DNA of 64,000 bases from Ostrinia nubilalis (taxonomy: Eukaryota > Arthropoda > Insecta > Lepidoptera > Crambidae), in NCBI RefSeq assembly GCF_963855985.1, contig NC_087119.1:6240001-6304000 (forward strand). Direction: 5' to 3'. Each line of letters starts with the position of its first letter. Position 1 is the first letter of the stretch. Of the stretch, positions 11,640-22,839 are shown piece after piece. A program made the position numbers and the translations under genes. A model generated the notes under the pieces. That model did no database searches and was not told the origin of the DNA. It was given only the letters and a program-made list of their open reading frames with translations.

Positions 11640-12170
11640 AACTTTGCTTCCTCTTCTCTTTCAAACCGTCTCTATTTTTACCACTAGACGTAGCATCTCG
11701 TATCATAAATACCACAGAGCATGGAAATCATGCTCTATGATAAATACAGAGGGTTTTGAGTATTGTGTTCGCTTTACTGAATCTTTTCACTGCCCCCGCG
11801 AACGCCGAGTAGTGAATAGGGTGCATCGCTTTTATGTTGCGTTCAGCCACCACTTAAGGTTTATAATTTCGTAGCCTATACTTTTCTCCCTTCAACTCGG
11901 GAATCTGTCTCTTTTAGCACCAACACATTTATGCAAAGGCGTATTGACACAGAGATACTTCTATGTGTGAACGATTTGATGCTACGCGGGAATCCGCGCC
12001 TTCAATGCCTCCTCCTAGTATTTATGAGCTAATAGCGTTACCTTTCTCCCTCTATCTTTGACACCTGTCTCTATTCTTTGCAAAGACCTATCGATACGGT
12101 GCTTATAAATGATGCGTCACTTTAATTTCCTTTAAATTGTTACCTTCTGTTTTTCATGTATCCCTGGTAC
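11640..12170 (+). repeat. A-family modules, three diverged tandem copies
   Basis: Three segments (11640-11880, 11880-12040, 12040-12170) share an order also seen at 13.06, 25.3, 31.6 and 59.5 kb: a pyrimidine-rich start with CTGTCTC, 'ccaacacattt', 'gtgtgaa' then 'gat', GGTGCATCGCTTTTATG and a core-like end. The third ends in an exact octamer (12163-12170, CCTTCTGTTTTTCATG, TATCCCTGGTAC). The second ends in CTCCTAGTATTTATGAGC with a lost octamer. Confidence 0.5.
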
Positions 12171-13057
12171 ATTTAAATTAATTTTCGTCCTTATTTTGTG
12201 TAGAATGTGGGATATTTAGTCCTTTGGAGAAGGAAAATTATGGTTTCTAAAATTGCTTACAAGCTTATAAAATAGCTTTTTATCGAAAAATAATTAACGA
12301 ATTGGCGAGCAAACTTTGATAAAAAGAATGATAAAAATCACAAATAATAAATGAAATAACATTTCTGTAAGGCTTTATCTATACTAGTATAGAGCTGATA
12401 CTAGTCAGATCTTTTATTTATGTGGCGCGTGTATTAATATATCACAGAATTTAAAGCTGATTTTTTTTAAACAATTAGATTAAATATCAGACTATATCTT
12501 GCAATTAAAAATGTTTGCATATATTAAGGTATAATTGAGAAAAAAAATAAAAACAAAAATCACAAATCATTTTTCCTAATTAACTGAACGCGTTTACGAA
12601 GCACTTAATACGCTTATTACGTGTAGTTTTAAGAACTCTATGAAGTATTATAACAATTCTGAATTAAATGTTATTAGTTAACGTGTGAGAATATTTTTGC
12701 ATAATTTTGAAGTAAAAAAATAGGTAACTTTGAATTTTTATACCGCGAAAACTACTTGGAATTTTCAAACGGGAGTTTTACTATCATGTTTGTATAACTG
12801 AGCTCTATACGGTTCATCAAATAAATGAGAATGTCCGATTAAACAGTCTCATAACATACTGTGTGGCGTTAAGTTTCATCAAACTCGCAATTAGTATGTT
12901 TAGAAAATGAATTTACCAGAAAAAGTAAATTTCCTTTTCTTTTTCACTGTTTGTTTTCACAAAACGTACTTTTCCCTAGCGGCAAAAATGAAAGGCATAC
13001 TAACCAACTGTCGGAGTCCAGTCCAGTTCAGCAGGACACTTTAAGCTACTCTGTTTT

Positions 13058-13440
13058 GTGAATGAATATACCTTTCCCTCTTTATCAAATCTGTCTTTTT
13101 CACCCGATAGCGTCGATTTTCAAAATAATTTTACTCAGTGCCACCGTGAACGTCGAGTGGGATGTATCACTTGCCTTTACCTCTTATACCTCCTCATGTT
13201 GTATGTGCTCCTGGTACTCGAAACGCGATCGCGTCGATGTTTTGCCGTTTTTTGAGGAAACTTGTAGGAAAACTACAGCAAATTGAGAGTATTTTTTAAG
13301 ATAACTGCTTAATTATAAAAGAAAGCACCCCACCGCTTGTGGGTGTCGATTTGTCTGCCTGTATACATTTCTTTTTGAAGTTTTTGTAGGGATTTAACAA
13401 CATTTTCATTCATAAATTAATGTGAAAAGGTTGATCAGCC
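13058..13440 (+). repeat. A-family module with core and trailer
   Basis: The unit runs from the pyrimidine-rich lead at 13070 through CCTCCTCATGTTGTATG, TGCTCCTGGTAC (13190-13217) and 'gatcgcgtcgatgtttt' just after the octamer. The same 'cgcgtcgatgtt' follows the octamer at 31.95 and 59.73 kb. Its trailer at 13300-13440 shares 'cattttcattcataaatt' with 32140 and, inverted, 62520 and 63067. The two short open frames over it are not credible genes. Confidence 0.55.
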
Positions 13441-13840
13441 CACTAAGTTCAGTTATTCACTTCGCAGTCTTGTAAGCTATGTCTTGAACACATTGATACC
13501 TACTTAGTGTATTAATGACACAAGGAATTACTTAAAAGTATTTTTTTTACTTGCAAGTATTCAATCGTAAACTAAACTATTATTTTGCTCAATAAAAGTT
13601 AATAGACACCTTGTTTCATAAAATTTTCTCATATTATCACTTCTATTTTCAATATTTTGGTGTATGATGTATGGATTTACTAAACTATTTTTTTTATGTT
13701 TGAAGCAACTTTCTTGGCTAATTTATTAGGAAAAAGTAGCAACAAATTTTCCACCATCGTTTTAATCCAATTCGATCCGAAATAATTTGGGTTATGGTGT
13801 TTAGTTTGGCAAGATAACACCTAACTTTAGTTTTAATATA

Positions 13841-13952
13841 AGGCTGAGTTGCACCATCTTACTTTAACTTTGACAAATCTGTCAAACTCCTAACAAAAAG
13901 CACCGGTTATCGTTATAGTTACTGTTAAAGTTACTTGGTGCAACTCAGCTTT
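13841..13952. mobile_element. Palindromic MITE, GGCTGAGTTGCACC family
   Basis: The ends AAGGCTGAGTTGCACCATCT and the complement of AAAGCTGAGTTGCACCAAGT are inverted, and the whole 112 bp can nearly fold back. Relatives lie at 23312-23432, 26251-26355 (half eroded), 30632-30867 and 31205-31260 (half). Internal 'aatctgtcaaac' and 'ggttatcgttatagttac' are shared by the copies. Confidence 0.75.
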
Positions 13953-14210
13953 ACTATTTTTCTTTATGTAATCAATTTCGTTGAATATCTATTATCTCTT
14001 ATCAGATCAAATTTTTAATATATTTTTTATAAACCATTTAAAATTTTAAACACAGCCATGGTTCCGTATTGCTTTCGCATCAACATCGCAACAACATTGA
14101 TTGCAATCTTTTGATTCACGAAAAATATATTTTGTAAGGCATAGCCATGTTTTTTTGTCAATTTGTAAATCATCAATAATTGCGATCTTTGAATAAAACA
14201 TACTCTACGA

Positions 14211-14260
14211 AATGCTACGCCGTAGCTTCACGTCTACGAGTGCTATACGACGACGCTTCA
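14211..14260. repeat. GCTACG-rich repeat fragment
   Basis: Contains GCTACGCCGTAGC and several CTACGA steps. Similar tracts are at 26188-26245, 32898-32945, 55795-55925 and 60601-60645. They look like termini of one dispersed family with short self-complementary repeats; I cannot name it. Confidence 0.4.
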
Positions 14261-14603
14261 AATAAGAATACCAAAACAGTGTAGGTGTAATAGGTATTTT
14301 AGGAATTTCTAAACATTTTCACCGCCTTTTGGCATTCAATTTATTTATTAATTTTTATATGGTTTTTTATTTTTTTACATCTTTATTCTTACTTATTTGA
14401 AGTGCCTAGCCTTGCCTAGTTATTTTCTAATTAAAATGAATGCTCAATAAAGACTGATAATTTAATAACCTTCAATGAATTTGGTTCCCAAAATGTATCC
14501 TAGTACAATACGGCGGTTCGCGCTTCGCGCCAATTTTATGTCCTAGTGGTAGTAACACACACACACAGGTTCAGCTTTAATAGAAAACACGCCCCTAGAT
14601 ACT

Positions 14604-14673
14604 GTAACCATGGAGACCCTTCCCCACCTCCTCAAAACAAACTAACCTCCTGAATACGCTGCGCTCCTGGTAC
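14604..14673 (+). promoter_or_regulatory. Composite X-box-like plus core motif
   Basis: GTAACCATGGAGAC (14604-14617) is two bases off the X-box consensus. It is followed, about 28 bp on, by CCTCCTGAATACGCTG and CGCTCCTGGTAC ending at 14673. The layout matches the composites at 15327, 25084 and 58073. Confidence 0.5.
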
Positions 14674-14787
14674 ACGATACAAACCCTCGCACGTGGTTCC
14701 TTGGACTATAAATTACTTGGCAGGTGGATGAAACTGGTCTATAATAAATACATAGAAACAATATTATATTTTTGTGTGGGAGATAAA

Positions 14788-14990
14788 ATCAAAGTCAAAG
14801 TCAAAATTCCTTTATTTGCATGGACTATTAAAAATAATGCTTACAAATCCTCAAATGTAAAAAAAGACTAATTAAAAAAAGACTAAAAGTTTTGAAACTA
14901 TGGAGCCTTCACAATTTACATGTCTCATAATAATCTTTTTGTCCTACCAGCGCTTCGAGACCAACATTTGGCAAGTGCTGATAATGTACA
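14788..14990 (-). mobile_element. LINE 3' end with TTGACTT tail, minus strand
   Basis: The plus strand starts with CAAAGTCAAAGTCAAAATTC, the complement of the tail at 790-810, and continues into 'ccagcgcttcgagacc' and 'cagcactt'-type sequence shared with 636-810. This is a second 3' fragment of the same LINE family, oppositely oriented. Confidence 0.6.
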
Positions 14991-15326
14991 TAATATTATT
15001 ATAATGTTCTGATAGGAAACTTAAATTATTATTGTATACTTTAATACTTAGAAATTAGATTTTTTCGTTTAATTTATTAGTTTTAATTGGCAGTATCATG
15101 TGATACGTTGCGTGAGCGTTGATGTCAACGATCCTAGTCTCTACCATCTTCGATAACTTTATTCACTCTCATACATTCCACTCCGTATTAGTAGAGGGCA
15201 GACATTGTAACTCTATTAAGGAGTTTAACTGTGGCTTAACTTAGTAAAATTAATAGGCAACGCTTAGTAACTTGTATTTGGTTTGTATTCTCTAGAATTT
15301 GGCATCGGTCTTATAAACACAACGCT

Positions 15327-15552
15327 GTAACTATGACAACGCCTCCCGATCGCGACCAAATGAGCTCCTTGTTTTCCTGAAGTCCTGGTACCGTGGCGGC
15401 ACGTTCACGTGTTGCTTTATCGACTTGGTCAATTTATTTACGGCTCCATCCACCTGAAATTGTCCGTATTCAGTACCTCCTATTTCGTCAGGGAGACTGT
15501 ACACGTTCATTTTTCGGGATCTAACTCCTGCTCCTTTATGCGTCTCTGGTAC
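15327..15552 (+). promoter_or_regulatory. X-box-like plus core, followed by a second core
   Basis: GTAACTATGACAAC (15327-15340) precedes CTCCTTGTTTTCCTG, AAGTCCTGGTACC (octamer 15384-15391). A second copy at 15525-15552 reads CTCCTGCTCCTTTATG, CGTCTCTGGTAC. The two copies do not share their flanks, so this is not a simple recent duplication. Confidence 0.5.
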
Positions 15553-15859
15553 TTTTTAGTTACGATAGTTGTTATATAGGCAGGTAGATATGGTTTATGT
15601 AAAATAATTTAAACTATCTGTTGTCAATAATTATGTGTTTGGCAATTATTGAGAGTGCTCAATGTGTATATTGTTTCTACTCTATACATATTTTCTAATA
15701 ATCTGTTTTTTTTACATTTAATGAGATAGACATTGAATAGTTACGTTACACTAACTAACTATGACGAATGTATGAATTCACGAAAGCTGAAGGAACGTAA
15801 GTTTGTTATGTTACCTTAAATTCCCACTTTAAAAATTAAGTCAAATGAACATGACTAAT

Positions 15860-15973
15860 GCCCGTTTCCACCATCAATCCCAAATTTTTAAGTGACCCCT
15901 ATGAATACAAAATTCCTGTTAAGTGTTATTTTAGGGGTCACTTAAAAATTAGGGATTGATGGTGAAAACGGGC
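15860..15973. mobile_element. Palindromic MITE, GCCCGTTT ends
   Basis: Left GCCCGTTTCCACCATCAATC and right its complement with one indel; arms of about 45 bp continue through 'aagtgacccct'. AAT flanks both ends (15857-15859 and 15974-15976), a possible 3-bp target duplication. No coding content. Confidence 0.75.
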
Positions 15974-16099
15974 AATTACTTTTCCTAAAATAAAAACTGA
16001 ACATTAAGAAATATTTTTTACTATCGGCACTATGTCCATTTCTCCTGGCGGAATACGTGATTCATAGAACGAAGTGACGTCATAAAGTGCGCCCAAGGG

Positions 16100-17355
16100 G
16101 TGGGGCTTACGTTAGTAAGGTACTTATTTGGCGGCTCAAGCATAACCCTCACCCTCCCATGTCGTTCCGTTATCTCTTACTTAACTATGCTCTCCGGGTA
16201 CTTGCCCTGCATTCGTAGGCTTTGTTGCCTTGGTTACTTCTCTGCTTTGCGTTTCATTCACAGTTCCTTCTATTGTACTTGTCAGTTATGTCTTCCTGGT
16301 ACAATCGGTGCGATGACAGACGCTGTAACCCTGGTTACTGGGCTTTTTAGTGCCATTTACAATTTACCGCTAGTCGTCTCTCAGCTAAATATGCTCTCCC
16401 GATACCATCTGTCCATTATTTCCTGTTTCAGACGCGTTGCCTTGGTTACTTCCCTATTTGTACATGGGTTGGGGTACATCCATTGAGAAATTTCGCATTG
16501 AAACGTGAATGCCACCTCTCACTTCGTTAAGATCTCCTGGTACAACTTTGGCATTGGTAGGCGCTGTTGCCTTGGTTACTTCGCTGCATAGCGTTTTATT
16601 TCCGTCAAATTGTGGGTGGATACGATCTCTCACTTAACTATGTCCGCCTGGTACCAGCATAGCAATGGGAAGCACTGTTTCCCTGGTTACTTCCCTGCTT
16701 GGCGTTTTATTCAGAAACATCTCCTAGACAACATGCTCTCCGGGTACCAGAGGGCATTTGTCTGGGAGATGCCACAGTTTTGCAATGGCATGGGGCTGTT
16801 GCCTTAGTAACATCGATGCCTGCCTAGTACGTTTCATAGTGATGTTTTGTTCTTGTGGATGCCATCTCTCAATTAACTATGACCGCCTGGTACTGGCCGA
16901 ACTTAACAATGGGAGGCGCTGTTGCCTTGGTTACTTCGCTTTGCATTTCAGTGTGTCTGTCATCAATGTAGGTACAATCTCTTTGTTAACTATGTCCGCC
17001 TGGTACACCAACTTAGCAATGGGAGGCGCTGTTGCCTTGGTTACTTCGCTTTGCATTTATTGTGTCTGTCATCATATTTTGGGTGCAATCTCTTTGTGAG
17101 CTATGTCCGCCCGGTACCAGCTTAGCAATAGGAGGCGCTGTTACCTTGGTTACTTCGCTGCTCAGCGTTTCATTCGTATTTCCATCAAATTGTGTGAATG
17201 CTATCTCTCAGTTAACATGACCTCCGGGTACCACAGTTTTGCAATGACAGGCGCTGTTGCCTTGGTAACATCGATGTTTGGTCGTGGTTTGGTGTTTCTT
17301 TGTGAAGTTTTCGTCTTATTGTAGATGCTATCTCTCAGTTAACTATGTCCGCCTG
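16100..17355 (+). repeat. Tandem array of ~110-bp X-box/core units
   Basis: About a dozen head-to-tail units each carry CTCTCAGTTAACTATGTCCG-like sequence leading to CCTGGTAC or a variant (16198, 16295, 16397, 16536, 16647, 16741, 16886, 16999, 17111, 17221, 17351), then AGCAATGGGAGGCGCT and an X-box, usually GTTGCCTTGGTTAC. X-boxes are at 16224, 16325, 16436, 16566, 16677, 16798, 16921, 17031, 17140 and 17256; eight of these match the consensus exactly on one strand. Open frames across the array (for example 16100-16486) are products of the repeat. The array continues at 19664-19850 after an insertion. Confidence 0.8.
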
Positions 17356-19663
17356 CAGGGCTAAGATGCGCGCCGTGATAAACTGCTATCGCGGCGTTAT
17401 ATCGATTTTGACGTCACTATATCGTTTTATCTACCGGCGCTAACATGGCACCCCGAAAATTATCATGTCATCTGTCAAAATGTGATAGTGATAGATTTGT
17501 TTTTTTTTTTGTGATAAACCTGGCAAGCCCTAACATGAAGCGCTAACTATATCATATTTTGACATCACGATAGGATAGGATGTGGTGTTTTTATCGTCCT
17601 CGATCCTTGCCCACGATAGCAAGACGATAGGAGATTAACTTTTTTGCAAGCTACTTTAACTCTATTTATTTATCATTTATAATGGTAAATGACATTTTAC
17701 GACTAATTTGAGGCTAGTAAAATTCAAAGAAAGGAATCTAGCACCTTTGTGATACTTTTACTTCTAGGTGGAGATTGAGTTCTAGTTCAAGAGTTTATCA
17801 GTGTGAGGCGAATCTTGCGACAGTTTATAATCGCTAGCTGCAAAATCTTAGTGCTCCCACAGTCCCACCCACATATTAATTATTACATTACCTACCTTGT
17901 AAAATAACCATTACTTACCTACTTAGGTAGGCAGTCAACAGTACATCAGACAATACATATTAAGTTACAAATGTCGTGAGATACCCCACAGTGTTTAGCT
18001 TGATTTAAGTACCTACTGTCATCTGTACATAATCTTGTAAAATTATTGAAAATGGGGCGGAATGTGGTGACCGAGCTTCTTGTGTCTACATCAAACAGTG
18101 GCAAGGTCATTGTCAGAAATAGCATTGGGTGGGATGTGTAATCAAACTTGCTATAATAACAATGAGAATAAATGAATTTTACTAATTTTATAACTTGATG
18201 GTGATACCATACATACATTCCACATTACTATCAATCTAATTCCTCCATGTGGTCTTTTTTAAGGGCTTTAATGTGACAGGATGATAATCTTGTACAATTT
18301 ATTCCATTATAATAAATTCATCATCATCTCAGCCATAGGACGTCCACTGCTGAACTTAGGCCTCCCCCAATGCTTTCCATGTTGCCCGATGGGGCAGCAA
18401 GGTTCTGGGGTGGAGGCCGGGTACCGGAATACGCAGCGTGGGACGTCCACCCACAAGGTGGACCGACGACATCATAATGGTAGCAGAAAGGCGCTGGACG
18501 CAGGCAATAAATTCATTATTGCAGTGTAATTTCAAAATAATTCAACCATTATTTACAAAATCTTTATTTGGAAAACTTTTGTTCTACAATAGCTATTTAT
18601 AATTTCAAATACAAACAGAATTCCATGAATTAGTTAGCCTAGCCAGTACCCTTGAAGTTTTTCTTGCTGATTGTTATTGTAAATTTTCATGATAGTGAGC
18701 AAGACTTGATTATGTCTGCTTTAGAATGAAATAATCACTCATAATCCCACACTTCTTCATCCACTGTCTAAAAAAAGAAAGAATATTATTTAAACACAAT
18801 TATAAATATTACAATTACATAAACAGTTCATAAATAGAAACATTTACTTAATCCTATTTGTATTTTAAGTTTACATACAAAATATTGATCACAGTATTAT
18901 TACACGGTGAAAGAACTATGTGAAATAAATATAGGAAAGAAGGTGAAAGCTTATTTGTAGGAATAAAGATATTTTTCCTTTTCTCCGGTGCTGTTACTTA
19001 TGAAAATCAAGATCTGCGGAGTATAGCTAATATTTTAGACTTTAGGTACTTACTTTGCTACTTATGAGTGTAACTTTATTTCTCAAATCTCAATAAACTT
19101 TCTGACTGCTTCATGTAAGTTGAATAATTACTGTAAACCTCGCATTATGGGGTAGGTAGTGGAGTTCGGTTATTCTGTTAATTTTGAAGACTTCATTCTT
19201 TAATACTATCGGTATGATTAGGAATTCTTCATTGTTTTTCTTTAACTTGGTTATCTCTTCGTTTGATATTTTCCGTACTTTAGAAATATTAAAAATAAGA
19301 CTGGAAACATAAAAATACAATTTTAAAAACACAAACAAATACAATCAAGCAGTCATGTAATGTCAACAAAATTGACATAACTTTTCTTTTTAATGACGTT
19401 CTCACTGCTTTAAGATATGTGTTTTTAGCCGAATTAGTAGCAGAAATGAACGAGATTGAACGAATGAGCTAAAATATTTCAAGGTTGGCCAACATAATAA
19501 CGCAATTTTTTCTTAATATGGCAACAATTCGGTTATCACGCGATAGCGGTCGATAGACTTTTCTATCGATGGTCCCATGTTAGGGAAAATGATAAAATTA
19601 TCTACGTGATCGAAAATTGTCTTATCATATCATGTCATTGTCGATGCGCGCATCTTAGGCCTA
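17356..19663. mobile_element. 2.3-kb DNA element of unknown family splitting the array
   Basis: Inverted ends CAGGGCTAAGATGCGCGC and, from the right, TAGGCCTAAGATGCGCGC interrupt the tandem array inside a CCTGGTAC octamer. CTG flanks both sides (17353-17355, 19664-19666); removing the insert plus one CTG restores a normal unit (GCCTGGTATCAGC). Subterminal 'ctaacatggc' is also inverted near the right end. No transposase is seen; the interior holds an RTE fragment. The ends resemble hAT termini but an 8-bp duplication is absent, so the superfamily is open. Confidence 0.7.
18322..18505 (-). mobile_element. RTE 3' fragment with internal inversion
   Basis: The left half is RTE 3' end on the minus strand (CATCATC tail, 'aggacgtccactgctgaac', 'aggcctcccccaatg'). 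From about 18384 the sequence is RTE in the opposite direction, coding GQQGSGVEAGYR and THKVDRRH on +. The 11-bp duplication AATAAATTCAT (18311-18321 and 18506-18516) brackets both halves, so they went in together. This is the structure made by twin priming in LINEs. Confidence 0.8.
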
Positions 19664-19850
19664 CTGGTATCAGCTTTGCAATGATAGGCGCTGTTGCCTT
19701 GGTTACTCACCTGCTGTGTTTTGCCGTCAGAAATTAATATCCGTCAAAAGAGGGATGCCATCTCTTATTAGTTATGACATATCTAGTTACTTTCCTTGTA
19801 ATGACAGGCGCTTTTGCCTTGGTTACTTCGCTATTTTGTTTTTTTCTCTA
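19664..19850 (+). repeat. Right part of the ~110-bp array
   Basis: Two more units follow the insertion: TACTGGTATCAGC then 'ataggcgct' and X-box GTTGCCTTGGTTAC (19693-19706), and CATCTCTTATTAGTTATGAC leading to TTTTGCCTTGGTTAC (19813). They belong to the array at 16100-17355. Confidence 0.75.
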
Positions 19851-19911
19851 TTTGCCGCAATGATGAAGCAGCAAACAATTGAAACAATTCGTCCCGAGAA
19901 AGACACTGTTA

Positions 19912-20075
19912 GCGCTCCTGCACACGACGCCGCCACCGCGCCAAATTTTGCTTTGACGGCGCGGCGGCGGCGCTGCGGCGGTTTTACTCGGTGCGTATGA
20001 ACAGTGTAGCTGGTGTAGCGGCGCGGCGACGGCGCGGCGCCGGCGGCGCGGTGGCGGCGTCGTGTGCAGGAGCCC
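19912..20075. mobile_element. GC-rich TTA-flanked MITE
   Basis: The ends GCGCTCCTGCACACGACG and GGGCTCCTGCACACGACG (from the right) match over about 31 bp with one difference, and TTA flanks both (19909-19911, 20076-20078), the target preference of PIF/Harbinger elements. The body is runs of GCGGCG, unlike the AT-rich surroundings. Confidence 0.75.
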
Positions 20076-20423
20076 TTACCTGCATAGTAGCCTGTAGTAT
20101 TTTTATTTGTTTTGTTTTTAATTTCTATGTAGGGTTTAAAATGTATACTGTAGAAAAATAAATAATTTTATTCAGATTTCTACAACAAAAAGCTGGAATT
20201 TTACGTAACTCTACATAATTTAAAGCGTAATTATACATACCTATATATGACAGATCCAGACAAAAATCCTTATGTTTACAAAACGACACACTTACACAGG
20301 AACTGCTCAAAACGATTGTTCAAAGTCTTCGTTTGTTCTGTCATCCGGGTAGCCCGTAACTACGGACGCTCCTCACCCCACGTGGGCCTTATTCAACATT
20401 AATTCTATCTGCTGATGTTTACG

Positions 20424-20472
20424 TAGAGCAACAAAGAACTGAGCGAGCGAGATGGCACTAACAGCAACACTG
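20424..20472 (+). repeat. 49-bp repeat shared with 49095-49144
   Basis: TAGAGCAACAAAGAACTGAG and the next 29 bases are almost identical at 49095-49144, while the sequence on both sides differs. No open frame or RNA fold explains it. Confidence 0.55.
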
Positions 20473-20501
20473 TGTGAGTGTTTCCCTATTGACGCCCTCT
20501 G

Positions 20502-20581
20502 GTTGCTAAGGACGCGTCTCGTTGCTATGGTACAACGCGTGAGCTTTATTCAATATCTTCGCGTTCATGAAGTCCTGGTAG
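20502..20581 (+). promoter_or_regulatory. X-box-like pair plus degenerate core
   Basis: GTTGCTAAGGACGCGTC (20502) and GTTGCTATGGTACAACGCGT (20521) are X-box-like half sites carrying the GCGTC that follows the X-box at 57.8 and 58.1 kb. Then comes TTCGCGTTCATG, AAGTCCTGGTAG. The octamer differs in its last base. Confidence 0.4.
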
Positions 20582-20849
20582 TTTCGCTCTAACTCGACGC
20601 AACAGGTCAATACTGTCGGCGATAACTGCTTTCCCATTGGCTGGCTATCATTCCAGATATACGCACATCTGACACTCGTTCATCTGCGCATATAGGTAAC
20701 CTGACTGTGATCGAGGTTCAGTCGTGGCCTGGATGTCTAGCAAACCGCATATGTGTGGTTTTGAATGAATTAATCAAAGCTCCTAAACTAGCTTATTCAC
20801 CTCTGGTACTGCAGCAAGCATTCATTCATTCGTTCACTAAACTACCTAC

Positions 20850-21064
20850 ATCATCATCATCATTTCAGCCACAGGACGTCCACTGCTGAACATATGATCC
20901 CCCAATGACTTCCACATCGCACGGTTGGTAGCGGCCTGCATCCAGCGCATTCCTGCTACCTTTATCAGGTCGTCGGTCCACCTTGTGGGTGGACGTACCA
21001 CGCTGCGTTTTCTGGTACGTGGCCTCCACTCCAAAACGCCCTGCTTATTGCCACTTCAGCTATC
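20850..21064 (-). mobile_element. RTE 3' end, minus strand
   Basis: (ATC)n tail on the left, then the conserved 'cagccacaggacgtccactg' and a frame (20846-21034, minus) reading EWRPRTRKRSVVRPPTRWTD and later RAMWKSLGD, the C-terminus of the RTE polymerase ORF. An internal deletion joins 'aaaacg' to 'ccctgcttattgccac'. It is a truncated, non-functional copy. Confidence 0.8.
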
Positions 21065-21159
21065 TACAATTCACAAGTATTTGACAGTACCGAAATTCAA
21101 TTCCCTCATTAGATTTTGGTTGTTTGCATCAGATAGCTAACTTTTAGTTTACATCTCGA

Positions 21160-21297
21160 TTATGTCCTCTTTTGAAAATAGAATAACTTGCTTGTTTTGC
21201 TGTGCCCTTGCAGGGCGTCACATGTATACCTACCTCTATTTTGCAACAACATATTGTAATGTGACATGCAATAAACATTTTGAATTTGAATTTGAAC
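21160..21297 (+). mobile_element. LINE-like 3' end with (TTTGAA)n tail
   Basis: The segment ends 'gcaataaacattttgaattt' followed by TTTGAA repeats, the sort of tail found on lepidopteran non-LTR elements. No coding sequence is recognisable. Confidence 0.45.
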
Positions 21298-21799
21298 ATT
21301 CTAACATCTCCTACCGTCAAGCCATGTCAGTTTACCAGAAAAGTGAAACATTGCTCTTGAGAATGAAACGGAAATTATTTTCTCTCACCAATACTTATAA
21401 TACAAGTATACTTTTGGAAACCCTTATTGAAGCTAGTAAAATAGGTGTGAGCCCGAAGAATGAAGAGAAACCTTACCTTGTCTTGGTGAATAAATAATCT
21501 TTTAATCTTCCAAAAAGCCACAACAAGTTTGTCTAATCATTTACCAACCACAAAAAAATACATTACTAGATGAATTAGTGCTAATGTAGTAAGTTAAGTG
21601 AATTGTCGATGATACAGTACTTATTATTATTCTGTGATGATACTGAATAAAAAAAAATCTTTCTTATTTCCAATTTTATTGAAAGTCTAGTTCAAATGGC
21701 GATAGAAATACATACAGCACATTTAATTTTATGAAAATTTAATTTTATGAAAAAATCCTCGTAGTTATTACTCGTACATTATCTATCAGAAACAAACTG

Positions 21800-21960
21800 A
21801 AGTAACTACGATAGAGTTAGAGTTTAAAATAGACCACCATCAGTTCCTGCGAGCCTAGTGCACAACAAACCATGTGTGAACCCCGGGCGAGCGTACAACC
21901 GCAAACACAAGAAACTGCTACCTTTTTCAACCTTATTTCCACGGCTTACGAGACTCTTTA
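21800..21960 (+). repeat. Diverged C-family unit
   Basis: 'ccatcagttcctgcgagcct' and 'gaaccccgggcgagcgtac' align with 'ccatcaatatctgcgatcct' and 'gaaccccgcacgaatgtac' in the tandem pair at 23.7-24.9 kb. The motif octamer has become CCTAGTGC. Confidence 0.45.
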
Positions 21961-22325
21961 GAGCCTTTAGTGACAGTTGTACTCAGCTTAGCCCAAACAA
22001 CTGAATATCAATACCTAATGTATGGTGTTAGTGCCCTTTCTCCATACTGGAGCTACTAGTGGGAACAAGTCTATTAAACATTCTTACTTAAACCACTTAA
22101 ACTGGATACTGATTTACAGTTCCAGTTTAATGTCAAAACCGAATTCCAAATTCGAACGAATCGGTTTTTTGCACACAGCAAACGAGATGTTCATGTGAAT
22201 GTAGAATTAAAATACATCTACTAAACGGGATCCTGAAAAAAATAGTACCTGCAAAAAACGGTATTATGTCTGTGGTGGGAAAGAGAGCATTTACTACGAT
22301 ATTGCCTGTTCACTCCAAGCTAATG

Positions 22326-22486
22326 GTTGCTAAGGACGCATCCAAAGTCCCGACAAAAAGCCACTTGCCATGCGCGTCCTGACTTATACGTCGATTTGAA
22401 ATTGAAATGTACGCAAATGGTAACCAACGCGAACGTCCGACCGTGTGACGACAGCCGATCTCTCGCTACATCTGCTAGCCTGGTAC
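22326..22486 (+). promoter_or_regulatory. X-box half site and core motif
   Basis: GTTGCTAAGGACGC (22326-22339) matches 20502. About 120 bp on, CTCTCGCTACATCTG, CTAGCCTGGTAC ends at 22486 with an exact octamer. Spacing is longer than in the tight composites. Confidence 0.4.
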
Positions 22487-22776
22487 TCGCGAACGATATT
22501 GGGTGGGCTGGAAAATTCCATTCGGCAAATATGGTGAATTTTTTTAATCCAGTATCGTTTACAGTCTTCATTAAAATAAATACAGTATTGTTACAGTTTG
22601 ACTCTACTTCATTAAAAAGCCATTATAAATTCTAAATCATGAAGCTGCGTTTCGCTTCTATCAAAACCAAAAAGTTTATGAACTATGCCGCGATATTATT
22701 TACTTATTATACATATTGTGTGTGTTTATGGTGTACTGTTATGGTTTTTTTTAAACTAATATACTCGTATATCCTA

Positions 22777-22802
22777 ACTAATATTATAAATGCGAAAGTA
22801 AC

Positions 22803-22839
<37 letters not shown>

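Noticed and set aside
16100..17324. Overlapping plus-strand open frames with repeated MSAWYQ- and GYF-like peptides
   Set aside because: They are the ~110-bp satellite read in several frames; all frames are open in places, units are not multiples of three, and no domain is present.
16100..17355. CRISPR-like array of direct repeats
   Set aside because: The repeats are diverged ~110-bp head-to-tail units without short unique spacers, in a eukaryotic genome.
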